Assembly (NCBI GenBank): GCA_964020155.1
Contig: OZ026553.1
Span: 3,662,509 to 3,726,508, forward strand
Source of the DNA: Chondrilla cf. caribensis
Taxonomy: Eukaryota; Porifera; Demospongiae; Chondrillida; Chondrillidae
Reading direction: 5' to 3'
DNA: 64,000 bases
Of this stretch, positions 26,341 to 39,178 are shown one piece after another; the first letter of the stretch is position 1, and each line of letters starts with the position of its first letter. The notes below the pieces were generated by a model. That model did no database searches. It worked only from the letters and a program-made list of their open reading frames with translations, and had not been told where the DNA came from. A program made the translations under genes and the position numbers.

Positions 26341-28720
26341 TAGCTGGGGACGTAATCTAACTTCTGAAACAATTCCTATCTCATTAGGTGGTCCATAACC
26401 CCAGCTACATTGGAAGGTGCTTAATATATTTTCAATGTATGGGCGAGTATAGGAGAGAAAACGCTAAGCACCTTTTTGCATAGCTCATGGGGAAGGGGGC
26501 GTGTCAGCTTGATACTTTAGACAGACCTACCTGGGGATGTCAACTTACTTTTGAAGCAATTCCCATCTCAAAAGGTGGCCTATAACCCCAGCTACATTGG
26601 AAGGTACTTAATATATTTTCAATGTATGGGAGAGTATAGGAGAGAAAACGCTAAGCACCTTTTTGCATAGCTCATGGGTGAGGTGGCGTGTCAATGTGAT
26701 ATTATAGACAGACCTAGCTGGGTACGTAATCTAACTTTTGAAACAATTCCCATCTCAATAGGCGGCCTGTAACTCAAGCTACATTGGAAGGTACTTAATA
26801 TATTTTCAATGTATGGGAGAGTACGTATAGGAGAGAAAACACTAAGCACCTTTTTGCATAGCTCATGGGGGAGGGGGTGTGTCAACTTGATATTATAGAC
26901 AGACCTAGCTGGGTACGTAATCTAACTTTTGAAACAATTCCCATCTCAATAGGCGGCCTGTAACTCAAGCTACATTGGAAGGTGCTTAATATATTTTCAA
27001 TGTATGGGAGAGTATAGGAGAGAAAACACTAAGCACCTTTTTGCATAGCTCATGGGTGAGGAGGCGTGTCAACGTGATATTTTAGACAGTCCTAGCTGGG
27101 TACGTAATGTAATTTCTGAAACAATTCCCATCTCAATAGGTGGCCCGTAACCCCAGCTACATTCGAAGGTGCTCAATATTTTTTCATTGTATGGGAGGGG
27201 ATAGGAGAGAAAACGCTAAGCACCTTTTTGCATAGCTCATGGGTGAGGAGGCGTGTCAACGTGATATTTTAGACAGTCCTAGCTGGGTACATAATCTAAC
27301 TTCTGAAACAATTCCCATCTCAATAGGTAGCCCGCAACTTCAGCTACATTGGAAGGTGCTTAATATATTTTCAATGTATGGGAGAGTATAGGAGAGAAAA
27401 CGCTAAGCACCTTTTTGCATAGCCCATGGAGGAGGGGGCGAGTCAACTTGATATTTTAGACAGACCTAGCTGGGGACGTAATCTAACTTCTGAAATAATT
27501 CCCATCTCAATAGCTAGCCCGCAACTTCAGCTACATTGGAAGGTACTTAATATATTTTCAATGTATGGGCGAGTATAGGAGAGAAAACGCTAAGCACCTT
27601 TTTGCATAGCTCATGGGGGAGGGGGCGTGTCAACTTGATATTTTAGACAGACCTATCTGGGGATGTCAACTAACTTTTGAAGCAATTCCCATCTCAATAA
27701 GTGGCCTGTAACCCTGGCTACATTCGAAGGTGCTTAATATTTTTTCATTGTATGGGAGAGTATAGGAGAGAAAACGCTAAGCACCTTTTTGCATAGCTCA
27801 TGGGGGAGGGGGTGTGTCAACGTGATATTTTAGACAGACCTAGCTGGGGACGTAATCTAACTTCTGAAACAATTCCTATCTCATTAGGTGGTCCATAACC
27901 CCAGCTACATTGGAAGGTGCTTAATATATTTTCAATGTATGGGCGAGTACGTATAGGAGAGAAAACGCTAAGCACCTTTTTGCATAGCTCATGGGGAAGG
28001 GGGCGTGTCAGCTTGATACTTTAGACAGACCTACCTGGGGATGTCAACTTACTTTTGAAGCAATTCCCATCTCAAAAGGTGGCCTATAACCCCAGCTACA
28101 TTGGAAGGTACTTAATATATTTTCAATGTATGGGAGAGTATAGGAGAGAAAACGCTAAGCACCTTTTTGCATAGCTCATGGGTGAGGTGGCGTGTCAATG
28201 TGATATTATAGACAGACCTAGCTGGGTACGTAATCTAACTTTTGAAACAATTCCCATCTCAATAGGCGGCCTGTAACTCAAGCTACATTGGAAGGTACTT
28301 AATATATTTTCAATGTATGGGAGAGTATAGGAGAGAAAACACTAAGCACCTTTTTGCATAGCTCATGGGGGAGGGGGTGTGTCAACTTGATATTATAGAC
28401 AGACCTAGCTGGGTACGTAATCTAACTTTTGAAACAATTCCCATCTCAATAGGCGGCCTGTAACTCAAGCTACATTGGAAGGTGCTTAATATATTTTCAA
28501 TGTATGGGAGAGTATAGGAGAGAAAACACTAAGCACCTTTTTGCATAGCTCATGGGTGAGGAGGCGTGTCAACGTGATATTTTAGACAGTCCTAGCTGGG
28601 TACGTAATGTAATTTCTGAAACAATTCCCATCTCAATAGGTGGCCCGTAACCCCAGCTACATTCGAAGGTGCTCAATATTTTTTCATTGTATGGGAGGGG
28701 ATAGGAGAGAAAACGCTAAG
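26341..28720. repeat. Higher-order repeat with 1,500-bp offset
   Basis: 26,341-27,220 and 27,841-28,720 align at an offset of exactly 1,500 bp at both ends. Reading the two line by line, the differences I see over about 880 bp are two reciprocal TACG insertions: GAGTAT becomes GAGTACGTAT near 26,822 in copy 1 and near 27,948 in copy 2. Confidence 0.9.
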
Positions 28721-31700
28721 CATCTTTTTGCATAGCTGATGGATGAGGTGGCATGTCAACTTGATATTATAAACAGACCTAGCTGGGGACGTAATCTAAC
28801 TTCTGAAACAATTCCCATCTCAATAGGTAGCCCGCAACCTTGGCTACATTTGAAGGTGCTCAATATATTTTCAATGTATGGGCCAGTATAGGAGAGAAAA
28901 CGCTAAGCACCTTTTTGCATAGCTCATGGGTGAGGAGGCGTGTCAGCGTGATATTTTAGACAGTCCTAGCTGGGTACGTAATCTAATTTCTGAAACAATT
29001 CCCATCTCAATAGGTGGCCCTTAACCCCAGCTACATTCGAAGGTGCTCAATATTTTTTCATTGTATGGGAGGGGATAGGAGAGAAAATGCTAAGCATCTT
29101 TTTGCATAGCTGATGGATGAGGTGGCATGTCAACTTGATATTATAAACAGACCTAGCTGGGGACGTAATCTAACTTCTGAAACAATTCCCATCTCAATAG
29201 GTAGCCCGCAACCTCGGCTACATTTGAAGGTGCTCAATATATTTTCAATGTATTGGCGAGTATAGGAGAGAAAACGCTAAGCACCTTTTTGCATAGCTCA
29301 TGGGTGAGGAGGCGTGTCAACGTGATATTTTAGACAGTCCTAGCTGGGTACATAATCTAATTTCTGAAACAATTCCCATCTCAATAGGTGGCCCGTAACC
29401 CCAGCTACATTCGAAGGTGCTCAATATTTTTTCATTGTATGGGAGGGGATAGGAGAGAAAACGCTAAGCACCTTTTTGCATAGCTCATGGAGGAGGGGGC
29501 GTGTTAACGTGATATTTTAGACAGACCTAGCTGGGGACGTAATCTAACTTCTGAAACAATTCCCATCTCAATAGGTAGCCCGCAACTTCAGCTACATTGG
29601 AAGGTGCTTAATATATTTTCAATGTATGGGAGAGTATAGGAGAGAAAACGCTAAGCACCTTTTTGCATAGCCCATGGAGGAGGGGGCGAGTCAACTTGAT
29701 ATTTTAGACAGACCTAGCTGGGGACGTAATCTAACTTCTGAAATAATTCCCATCTCAATAGCTAGCCCGCAACTTCAGCTACATTGGAAGGTACTTAATA
29801 TATTTTCAATGTATGGGAGAGTATAGGAGAGAAAACGCTAAGCACCTTTTTGCATAGCTCATGGAGGAGGGGGCGTGTCAACTTGATATTTTAGACAGAC
29901 TTATGTGGGGATGTCAACTAACTATTGAAGCAATTCCCATCTCAATAAGTGGCCTGTAACCCTGGCTACATTCGAAGGTGCTTAATATTTTTTCATTGTA
30001 TGGGAGAGTATAGGAGAGAAAACGCTAAGCACCTTTTTGCATAGCTCATGGGGGAGGGGGCGTGTCAATGTGATATTTTAGACAGACCTACCTGGGGATG
30101 TCAACTTACATTTGAAGCAATTCCCATCTCAAAAGGTGGCCTATAACCCCAGCTACATTGGAAGGTGTTTAATATATTTTCAATGTATGGGAGAGTATAG
30201 GAGAGAAAACGCTAAGCACCTTTTTGCATAGCTCATGGGGAAGGGGGCGTGTCAATGTGATATTTTAGACAGACCTACCTGGGGATGTCAACTTACATTT
30301 GAAGTAATTCCCATCTCAAAAGGCGGCCTATAACCCCAGCTACATTGGAAGGTGTTTAATATATTTTCAATGTACGTATGGGAGAGTATAGGAGAGAAAA
30401 CGCTATGCACCTTTTTGCATAGCTGAAGGGTGAGGGGGTCTTTCAATGTGATACTTTAGACAGACCTAGCTAGGGATGTAATCTAACTTCTGAAACAATT
30501 CCCATCTCAATAGGCGGCCTGTAACTCAAGCTACATTGGAAGGTGCTTAATATATTTTCAATGTATGGGAGAGTATAGGAGAGAAAACACTAAGCACCAT
30601 TTTGCATAGCTCATGGGTGAGGAGGCGTGTCAACGTGATATTTTAAACAGACCTAGCTGGGTACGTAATCTAACTTCTGAAACAATTCCCATCTCAATAG
30701 GCGGCCCGTAACTCAAGCTACATTGGAAGGTGCTTAATATAATATTATTTTCAATGTATGGGAGAGTATAGGAGAGAAAACGCTAAGCACCTTTTTGCAT
30801 AGCTCATGGGTGAGGTGGCGTGTCAACTTGATATTTCAGACAGTTCTAGCTGAAGACATGATCTAACTTCTAAAACAATTCCCATCTCAATAGGTGGCCC
30901 GTAACCCCAGCTACATTCGAAGGTGCTCAATATTTTTTCATTGTATGGGAGGGGATAGGAGAGAAAACGCTAAGCACCTTTTTGCATAGCTCATGGGGGA
31001 GGGTGTGTGTCAATGTGATATTTTAGACAGACCTAGCTGGGGACGTAATCTAACTTCTGAAACAATTCCCATCTCAATAAATAGCCCGCAACTTCGGCTA
31101 AATTTGAAGGTGCTTAATATATATTTAATGCATGGGCGAGTATAGGAGAGAAAACGCTAAGCACCTTTTTGCATAGCTCATGGAGGAGGGGGTGTGTCAA
31201 TGTGATATTTTGGACAGATCTAGCTGGGTACGTAATCTAACTTCTGAAACAATTCCCATCTCAATAGGCGGCCTGTAACTCAAGCTACATTGGAAGGTGC
31301 TTAATATAATATTATTTTCAATGTATGGGAGAGTATAGGAGAGAAAACGCTAAGCACCTTTTTGCATAGCTCATGGGTGATCGAGGTGGCGTGTCAACTT
31401 GATATTTGAGACAGTCCTAGCTGAAGACATGATCTAACTTCTGAAACAATTCCCATCTCAATAGGTAGCCCGCAACTTCAGCTACATTGGAAGGTGCTTA
31501 ATATATTTTCAATGCATGGGCGAGTATAGGAGAGAAAACGCAAAGCACCTTTTTGCATAGCTCATGGAGGAGGGGGCGTGTCAACGTGATATTTTAGACA
31601 GACCTAGCTGGGGACGTAATCTAACTTCTGAAACAATTCCCATCTCAATAGGTAGCCCGCAACTTCAGCTACATTGGAAGGTGCTTAATATATTTTCATT

Positions 31701-32269
31701 GTATGGGAGAGTATAGGAGAGAAAACGCTAAGCACCTTTTTGCATAGCTCATGGGTGAGGAGGCACGTCAACGTGATATTTTGGACGGACCTAGCTGGGT
31801 ACATAATCTAACTTCAGAAACAATTCCCATCTCATTAGGTGGCATGTAACTCCAGCTACATTGGAAGGTGCTTAATATATTTTTAATGTATGGGCGAGTA
31901 TAGGAGAGAAAACCCTAAGCACCTTTTTGCATAACTCATGGGGGAGGGGGCGTGTCAACTTGATATTCTAGACAGACCTAGCTAGGGACACGAACTAACT
32001 TCTGAAACAATTTCCATCTCAATAGGTGGCCGTAACTCCAGCTACATTTGAAGGTGCTTAATATATTATTTTCAATGTATGGGAGAGTATAGGAGAGAAA
32101 ACGCTAAGCACCGTTTTGCATAGATCATGGGGGAGGGAGCGTGTCAACTTGATATTTTAGACAGATCTAGCTAAAGATGTGAACGAACTTCAGAAACAAT
32201 TCCCATCTCAATAGGTGGCCCGTAACTCCAGCTACATTGGAAGGCCCTTAATATATTTTCAATGTATGG

Positions 32270-32330
32270 AAGGTGCTTAGCATTTTCACTCCTATACGTA
32301 CGTACTAGGAGTGAAAATGCTAAGCACCTT
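32270..32330. repeat. Perfect 25-bp palindrome inside the satellite, second copy
   Basis: Arms 32,270-32,294 and 32,306-32,330 with spacer TACGTACGTAC. Identical to 3,031-3,091. Confidence 0.95.
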
Positions 32331-33613
32331 TGTGCATAGCTCATGGGGGAGGGGGCGTGAGAATATGATATTTTAGACAGACCTAGCTGGGGGTGTGAAC
32401 TAACTTCTGAAACAATTCCCATCTTAACAAGTGGCCCATAATCCCAGTTACATTCGGAGGTACTTAATATTTGTACAATGTATTGGAGGGTATAGGAGAG
32501 ATAATGCTAAGCAACTTTTAGTGCAACCATGGGGGAGGGGGCGTGACAATATGATATTTTAGACAGACCTAGCTGGGGATATGAACTAACTTCTAAAACA
32601 ATTCCCATCTCAATAGGTGGCCTGTAACCCCAGCTACATTCAGAGGTGCTTAATATTTTTCGAAGAGAAATATTATAACCCATCTTAGTATATAATGTAC
32701 ATGGTGAGCCAGGCAACTTTATTTTGTCATCATGATGGATTTTGTATGTACTAGATACTCAATAGTTGGTTCTGATGTCGTATGTGTATTGACGTTGACC
32801 ATTGGTAAGTCCTAGCACCTTCTGGTGTGGTGCACTCAATTGATAATTATTGATCGATTGATTGATTGATTGATATAATAAGCAAAAGAAACAGTTACTC
32901 TTGCATGTATTGGACCCCACCTGTGCCACATGCGCATAATGTGTGCATGGGAGGGTGTGTGCAAGGTGCAGTGTGTGTATAGTAAAGTGTATGCACCGTA
33001 AAGGTAGTGGCATTTGTCTCAACTATGTACCAACATATACACTGCTGGATTGATTACTCATTAATTATTATTGATTTTGTGTATTGTAGATGACATACAT
33101 TCAGTGTCTAATGATTGTACATTTGGTGTAAATATATGAGAATATGAGAAGCACATTCACTTCATGAGATGAGTCAAGATGGTGCAGTGCATTGGTGACT
33201 TGCACTAATGTAATTTTGCAATTGTCCAGAAGTAACATCTTTAATCCTTTATGCTTAATCACTGAAACAATACGACTATATATTATATTATTCGGATTCA
33301 CTTATATAAAATTATCCAATTATCTCAATGCACACATTGATGCAGTACATGGTGCTAGTGCTGGTTATATTAATAAGTATATCACTCAATATTATCTAAT
33401 GATTGTATTGTTACATATAGCATGCAATGTCATTTCATTATTATTATTAAATAAATGCACATACAGTGTATTTCAAGCATTCAAATTTATAACAATTGAT
33501 GGTACGGATTCCAGGAAACAGTTAATATGCTTTACGTACAATATGCTATACATAAGATAGAATGTAAAATAAAATTAATATGCTTCTTTGCAATTGAAGT
33601 CCGATAAGTTACA

Positions 33614-34719
33614 CATCTTCCATGTCCTCTCATTCAAACTTGCACCTCTCTCTGCCACACTTTACGCGTGCCCAGGGCATCCGACGAGGACGGGGAGGTG
33701 CTTCATGCCCCGTGGCCAAGGAGAACATGCCACTTGCCACCACGCCTCAGCTGTTGATGTCATCGCACGTGTAGTCAACATCAAGCCATCGTCCCATGAT
33801 ATAGGGTGGTGGACTGGCTTCTCGGGAGGTCCAGATTTCAGAGCCGCGATCTTTTACGTCTGGCACACCGAGTATCACGGACGCCAGTCACCGATGTGGT
33901 CCTTTGTGACTTGATAGCTTCATGGGCCCGGAGACCCAAGAATCACGGATTTACCACCAATCCACGAACCAGAAGACAGATGAGCTGACTTCACATCGGT
34001 AATCATCAGAGTCAGGCCGGCAGGACACACATCAAACAGCGCAGCAGCTTCCTCAACGCGATGACAAGAGACTCCCCGGTAGGGCCCAAAACCTAAACTA
34101 GTGTAGCATGTCTGGACCCTACTATAGCCGCATGCGCATGCTGTGTGCATAGGAGGGTGTGTGCAAGGCGCAGTGTGTGCATAGTAAAGTGTATGCAGCG
34201 TAAAGGTAATATGGCACGGCCTAACTTACGTGTGTGCGCCCGAAGGCAATAATAAAGGGAAAAGGGTGGTGAGCAGAGAGCCGCGTGGTTCCGACAACAT
34301 AGCCTTCGCAGGAATCTACTTACAGGACCCCTAGGGGAGACTAGCCGACCATGATCCCAGGCACCGCCCGCCTCCGAAGAGGACGGACGCCCAAACCTCG
34401 TCCGAGAACACTCGAGAGACCCGACGACTCACAGGAGACCGGGACGTGTGAACTCCATGCGTGATCTAACAGCGAACCGAAGAAGGAGAGGGTAGAACAG
34501 CTAACCACGCTTGCGCTCGGGGCACCCCCTCCAATTCGAATCCTCCAGCATCTGCAGCTTCCCCAGCACGGATCTACTCACGAAGAAAATGGACGCGACG
34601 TGATCTTTTATAGTTCGAGGTTTTGGCGGTTCCCAAACGATGAATATTGATTTGACGGTGCTGTGTGATGTTGTGCCAGACCCTAGGCGCCAGCAATAGC
34701 AGACGCATGACTCTAGCCA
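33614..34719. other. GC-rich island of module C
   Basis: Counterpart of 4,375-5,480, with very few substitutions. One is near 34,468, where GTGATCAAAC reads GTGATCTAAC. It has the same minus-strand TATAAAAG. Confidence 0.6.
34605..34612 (-). promoter_or_regulatory. Candidate TATA box in module C
   Basis: TATAAAAG on the minus strand, same context as in the other two copies. Motif-based prediction only. Confidence 0.4.
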
Positions 34720-34945
34720 TGATTGTCACTTTGTCACAACATGCTCTGAACACTAAACAAATATCCCATTTCTAAATAAACATGCATGTTTCAAACTATA
34801 AACAATCATGTTCCAAACTTCAAACAATCATGTTCTAAACTGTGAACAAATATGTATACCGTTTCAATTCAGACTGTGATTTCTATGCATGTGTATGGAT
34901 GTGTATGTACATGTGCATGTGCTGTTAGATGTGCATGTGCATGTG

Positions 34946-34992
34946 TGTTGTGTGGGAGATGTGTGTGTTGTGTGTGCGTGTGTGTGTGTGCG

Positions 34993-35091
<99 letters not shown>

Positions 35092-35146
35092 ATGTGTGGT
35101 GTATGTGTACATGTGTGCGTGCATGCGTGCGTGGTGTGTGTGCGTG

Positions 35147-35219
<73 letters not shown>

Positions 35220-35260
35220 ATGCGTGGTGTATGTGTACATGTGTGCGTGCATGCGTGGTG

Positions 35261-35331
<71 letters not shown>

Positions 35332-35389
35332 ATGCGTGGTGTATGTGTGTGCGTGCATGCATGCGTGGTGTGTGTGCGTGTGTGCGTGC

Positions 35390-35457
<68 letters not shown>

Positions 35458-35470
35458 ATGAGTGTGTGTG
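34946..35470. repeat. Compound (TG)n region, module C
   Basis: Several TG tracts separated by a recurring non-TG segment containing GCATGCGTGGTGTATGTG and GTGTGCGTGCATGCGTGG. The segment occurs near 35,090, 35,219 and 35,330, so a larger unit of about 120 bp has been duplicated inside the microsatellite. The 160-215-codon frames here are repeat artefacts on both strands. Confidence 0.95.
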
Positions 35471-36454
35471 CCTGCTTGCCTGCATTCATGTGTTCCTAAA
35501 TGTGTGTGTGTGGCACATCTTGCTATCTCACGGATACTGTTGGATCCATGGTGACCAGTAATAAATTTGACATTATCTAGCTATGTTCACCACCAGCTCC
35601 ATAGTAGATGCAGGAGGGTGCACATACATTAGTATTTGTGTTATTAAGTTTGATATGTACACTGGGCAGCTCATGGTATGATTGTTGAGGTATAATTATA
35701 TTGCAGAATGTCAGTGTTTTTTCTTTCATTCTATTTACTTTGATTCTATGTGTCTATTCTAGTAGAACATAGTACAGAGCCTTATCCAAAATGTAGTGAC
35801 TTGAGTTTCTTAATTAAGCATGTGGTGATCCTTGATCAATGATCTCTCTGTATGTATCAAACTGATGACCATCATTAAATGTCTACTATGATGGTAAACA
35901 CAATGATATAGCATGCATTTCACCATCACTGACTCCATTTGGTGAATTACCATCTACACGTATGCATGATATATGTGTGTGAGTGCATGTATGTGCATGT
36001 GTGTACATATGGATGCAATAATGAGTCGGTGCATATAATATTATAGTATTGTGCATGAGCGTGAGTGTGTGTAGTATATACATTATTCGTTATAATCCTA
36101 TTATGTTGCCGGAGTGTCATAATTTTGTGGCAATTTTTTTGGTGCAGGGGCAAAGCAGCACAAGGGAACCTCTTTGAAACCATTTTGCAATTGAAGTGGG
36201 CCATGTATGAATCTGCAGCTGCAGTGAGACGTACATTCTAATATTTATTCTAATATTTATCTAAATTTATATCGACAATACTTTATTATATACCTGATTG
36301 TATCATGTCAATTTACTGTTAAACATGATCTATTATTATGACATTCTGCACAATGCACAACTTGTGTATATACATGCTGCAAGAGTACTCACTGTATGTG
36401 TGATTTGATATTGATAACAAAGAGTAAAATTAATGTCCAATAATTACATAAATG

Positions 36455-37075
36455 TAGCTAACCCGTAAACCCAGCTACATTCGGAGGTACTTCATATTTT
36501 TTCAATATCTAGTCAGGGACATGAACTAACTTATGAAACAATTTCCATATTAATAGGTGGCCCGTAACTCCAGCTACATTTGAAGGTGATTAATATTTTT
36601 CCAATGTATGGGAGAGTATAGGAGAGAAAATGCTAAGCACCTTTTTGCATACCTCATTGGAGAGGGGGCGTGTCAACTTGATATTTTAGACAGATGTAGT
36701 CAAGGACGTAAACTAACGTCTGAAACAATTCCCATCTCAATAGGTGGCCTGTAACTCCAGCTACATTCGGAGGTGCTTAATATTAAATTTTTTTCAATGT
36801 ATGGGAGAGTATAGGAGAGAAAATGCTAAGCATCCTTTTGCATGACTCATAGGGGAGGGGGCGGGTTAATGTGATAATTTAAACAGACCTAGCTGAGGAT
36901 GTAATCTAACTTCTGAAACAATTCCCATCTCAATAGGTGGTCCGTAACTCCAGCTACATTCGAAGGTGCTTCATATATTTTCTATGTATGGGAGAGTATA
37001 GGAGAGAAAATGCTAAGCATCCTTTTGCATGACTCATGGGGAAGGGAGCATGTTAACATGATATTTAATGAAAAG
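36455..37075. repeat. Satellite block 4, terminal diverged units
   Basis: About three diverged satellite units, the last of them fading out at GATATTTAATG near 37,065. This is the right-hand end of the satellite in the window. Confidence 0.9.
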
Positions 37076-37082
37076 TTTGTTT

Positions 37083-37084
<2 letters not shown>

Positions 37085-37142
<58 letters not shown>
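37085..37142. repeat. (CA)n microsatellite at the satellite edge
   Basis: About 58 bp of pure CA at the boundary between satellite DNA and the MATH-repeat region. Confidence 0.97.
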
Positions 37143-37145
<3 letters not shown>

Positions 37146-37229
37146 TCGATATTTTTGAGTCAGCACTTTCTTTGCATCTGAGTGTGTGATCAATGCAATG
37201 AATCATTAAAGCAGAAGAGACAGGAAAAG

Positions 37230-38130
37230 CTATATTATAATTACTGTAACAGTGTCACCATCACAAGACAGATGGAAAGGTGGAAGCCAGATGTGTATGG
37301 CTTCCTTGGTCATTTAGTTTGTGGTTTGTGCTGAACTCTTCCAAAGTAGTCTGGTTCTCTGAAGCCAAGGGGTATGTTGTGATTTTCTGAGGATTCCAGA
37401 TGTATCCAGGCGTATCCATGATGCTAAACAGGTAAAGTCACCTCATTTTACAGCCCTCCCTTCTCCAGCAGTTGTACGGGATACAAAATGTGCATCTGTG
37501 TGTATTTGAATGGGGATGGAATGGGTGAATAAACTCATCTGTCCCTGCTTTTTGTCATTATGATGGGAGAGTTTAATGCCTTGTTGTCGTAGCCCTTTCA
37601 GTCTCCCAACACACTCAATCTGATCAACCAAGACAGCCACAGTAGAGATGTGTGTGAGGTGCTCAGAGCAAAACCTCAAACCCTCGGAGCAAGAGCTTCC
37701 AACCACCCACCAGTGAGATGGATGTTGCTTCAGGTTGTCCAAAGTTCGTTCTATTGGAGTATACCTGGACAACCCTATAGCTATGTCAAACAAGACTCTC
37801 ACAAATCCTTGAGATGTATTCATGCATCTTTTGACCTTTACTATGGAGTAGGAGTACTTCCTCAATGTTCCTGTGTGTACCATGTACAGTTGATTGAAAA
37901 TTAAAATGAAGAGTCTATAATAATAGTCTTAACTGGTTGCCAATTATTTTTGTAATAATTACTGTAACAGTGTCACCATCACAAGACAGATTCAACGGTG
38001 GAAGTCAGACCAAGGCTAGATATGTATCGCATCCTTGGTAATTTTAGTTTGTGGTTTATGCTTAAGAAGAGCCAATTTGAAAGTAGACTGGTTCTCTGAA
38101 GCCTAGGGGTGTGTCGTGCCTGTCTTGTCT
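37230..38130. repeat. Local duplication flanking the first MATH pseudogene
   Basis: TTACTGTAACAGTGTCACCA followed by TCACAAGACAGAT occurs at about 37,240 and again at about 37,960. Each is followed by GTTTGTGGTTT and CTGGTTCTCTGAAGCC. The copies are about 720 bp apart and enclose the MATH pseudogene at 37,379-37,800. Confidence 0.85.
37379..37800 (+). pseudogene. TRAF-type MATH domain pseudogene P1
   Basis: Translated in pieces, the plus strand matches the minus-strand MATH array: GATACAAAATGTGCATC (equivalent to YKMCI), TTTGAATGGGGATGGAATGG (LNGDGMG), CCCTTTCAGTC (PFQS) and GATGTTGCTTCAGGTTGTCC (NVASGCP). It is disrupted. GGTGAATAAACTCATC gives a stop where intact copies have GEKTH, and the AAACAGG-region deletion also shifts the frame. 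Intact family members are C-terminal receptor- and adaptor-binding domains of TRAF signalling proteins. No RING or zinc-finger exons are visible nearby. The long antisense frame (37,443-37,883) is a shadow. Confidence 0.8.
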
Positions 38131-38200
38131 CCAGACACACCTTAAAACCTCACTTGTAATACAGATCTTATCCACCAAATATGTATGCGAGGTTCATATA

Positions 38201-38313
38201 GTGCACCCTTGATAATCCAACAATCTTTGGAAAACAAATTAATGTCAGACTACAAAGTGTGTGTCTCAGATTATAGAAATTTTGGAAAATGAAAAGGATT
38301 ATGAAAGTTTCAC
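38201..38313. mobile_element. Decayed short inverted-repeat element
   Basis: The ends GTGCACCCTTGATAATCC and, on the other strand, GTGAAACTTTCATAATCC form an imperfect terminal inverted repeat of about 18 bp. The same CTTGATAATCC motif marks the element at 60,368-60,504. This resembles remnants of Tc1/mariner-like (pogo/Tigger-type) MITEs. The 38,314-38,750 stretch beyond it shows no gene. Confidence 0.4.
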
Positions 38314-38754
38314 CTTACTCGTTTTAAGACAGTTACATAATTTTCCAGTTACATCAGGACCCACTTCTCGGGACCTCACACCAAACCCCACTATGAGGGA
38401 CCACTTATTTACTCACATGGTCACATAATTTCATCTGAACGGAATACATTATCATATGTACACAACATGGTTAATGTTGGAGAGGTAGAATAATCAACTC
38501 AAAACTGTTACATATGAAAGAATATAAATGCTTGAAAAACATGAGAGATGTCAAACATTCCTACATATGTACATGCATGTACACACATGCACAGGATATT
38601 CACATCATGTTAGTTTGGGAATTCTTGTCTCACGATCGGCTACACAATCAATCACACGCTGCTCTGTTTGTGTACAAAATGGTACCTATAGGTAGGGGAA
38701 GCTCCACATGAATGCAAATCTTTGTATTTTCCATTGAGATATGATACATGTGTG

Positions 38755-39178
38755 GTGGATTTGGAACTGTAGCTACAGGCATAGTGAGCACATACAATGG
38801 TGATTTTCTCTGGAGGATTCCAGGCATATCTGTGATGCTGAACAGGCAAGGGCACCTCAGTTTACAGCTCTCCTTTCTCCAGCTCTCGTACGGGATACAA
38901 AATGTGCATCCGTGCATACTTGAACGGGGACGGAATGGGTGAAAAAGCTCATCTGTCCCTGTTTTTCATCATCATGAAGGGAGATTTGGATGCCTTGTTG
39001 TTTTGGCCCTTTCAGTCTCGCAACACACTCACTCTTTTTAACCAAGACAACCGCAGTGAAGGCATGTGTGAGATAGTTAGAGCAACGCTTCAGGCTGTCC
39101 ATCCAAAGTTCATTCCGTTGGAGTACCTCAACAACCCAAGCTATGTCAAACAAGATGTTCTGTACATTCATACATACC
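38755..39178 (+). pseudogene. TRAF-type MATH domain pseudogene P2
   Basis: Begins with codons matching LELQLQAS..STYNGDFLWRIP, then shifts frame at GCTGAACAGGC, where array copies have GCTGAAACAGGC. It resumes as CIRAYLNGDGMGEKAHLSLF, MKGDLDALLFWPFQS and FIPLEYLNNPSYVKQDVLYI. The segment equivalent to SFQRPTNEMNVASG is deleted. The sequence just upstream (38,720-38,754) matches what lies beyond the MATH exon at 55,256-55,430 in inverted orientation. There a TGTAG acceptor is present, but here it reads TGGTGG. It is likely a dead copy. Confidence 0.82.

Larger units (their letters stand above)
21573..32659. repeat. Satellite block 3, ~187-bp units
   Basis: About 59 units. The segment from about 23,066 to 24,840 matches 1 to about 1,000, and the segment 31,280-32,659 matches 2,040-3,420. 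So the first and third blocks share both ends but differ by several kilobases of internal satellite. An internal 1,500-bp duplication lies at 26,341-28,720. The 360-bp repeat is absent from this block. Confidence 0.95.
32660..36454. repeat. Interspersed module, copy C (~3.8 kb)
   Basis: The first 2.1 kb is almost identical to copy A, with an offset of 29,239 bp. From the (TG)n tract onward it diverges. The TG region is compound and longer, and the segment 35,656-35,876 has no counterpart in A or B. The tail segment missing in A is present here (about 36,130-36,277). The near-identity of the left part next to the divergence of the right part looks mosaic, as after gene conversion or unequal exchange. 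Confidence 0.9.
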
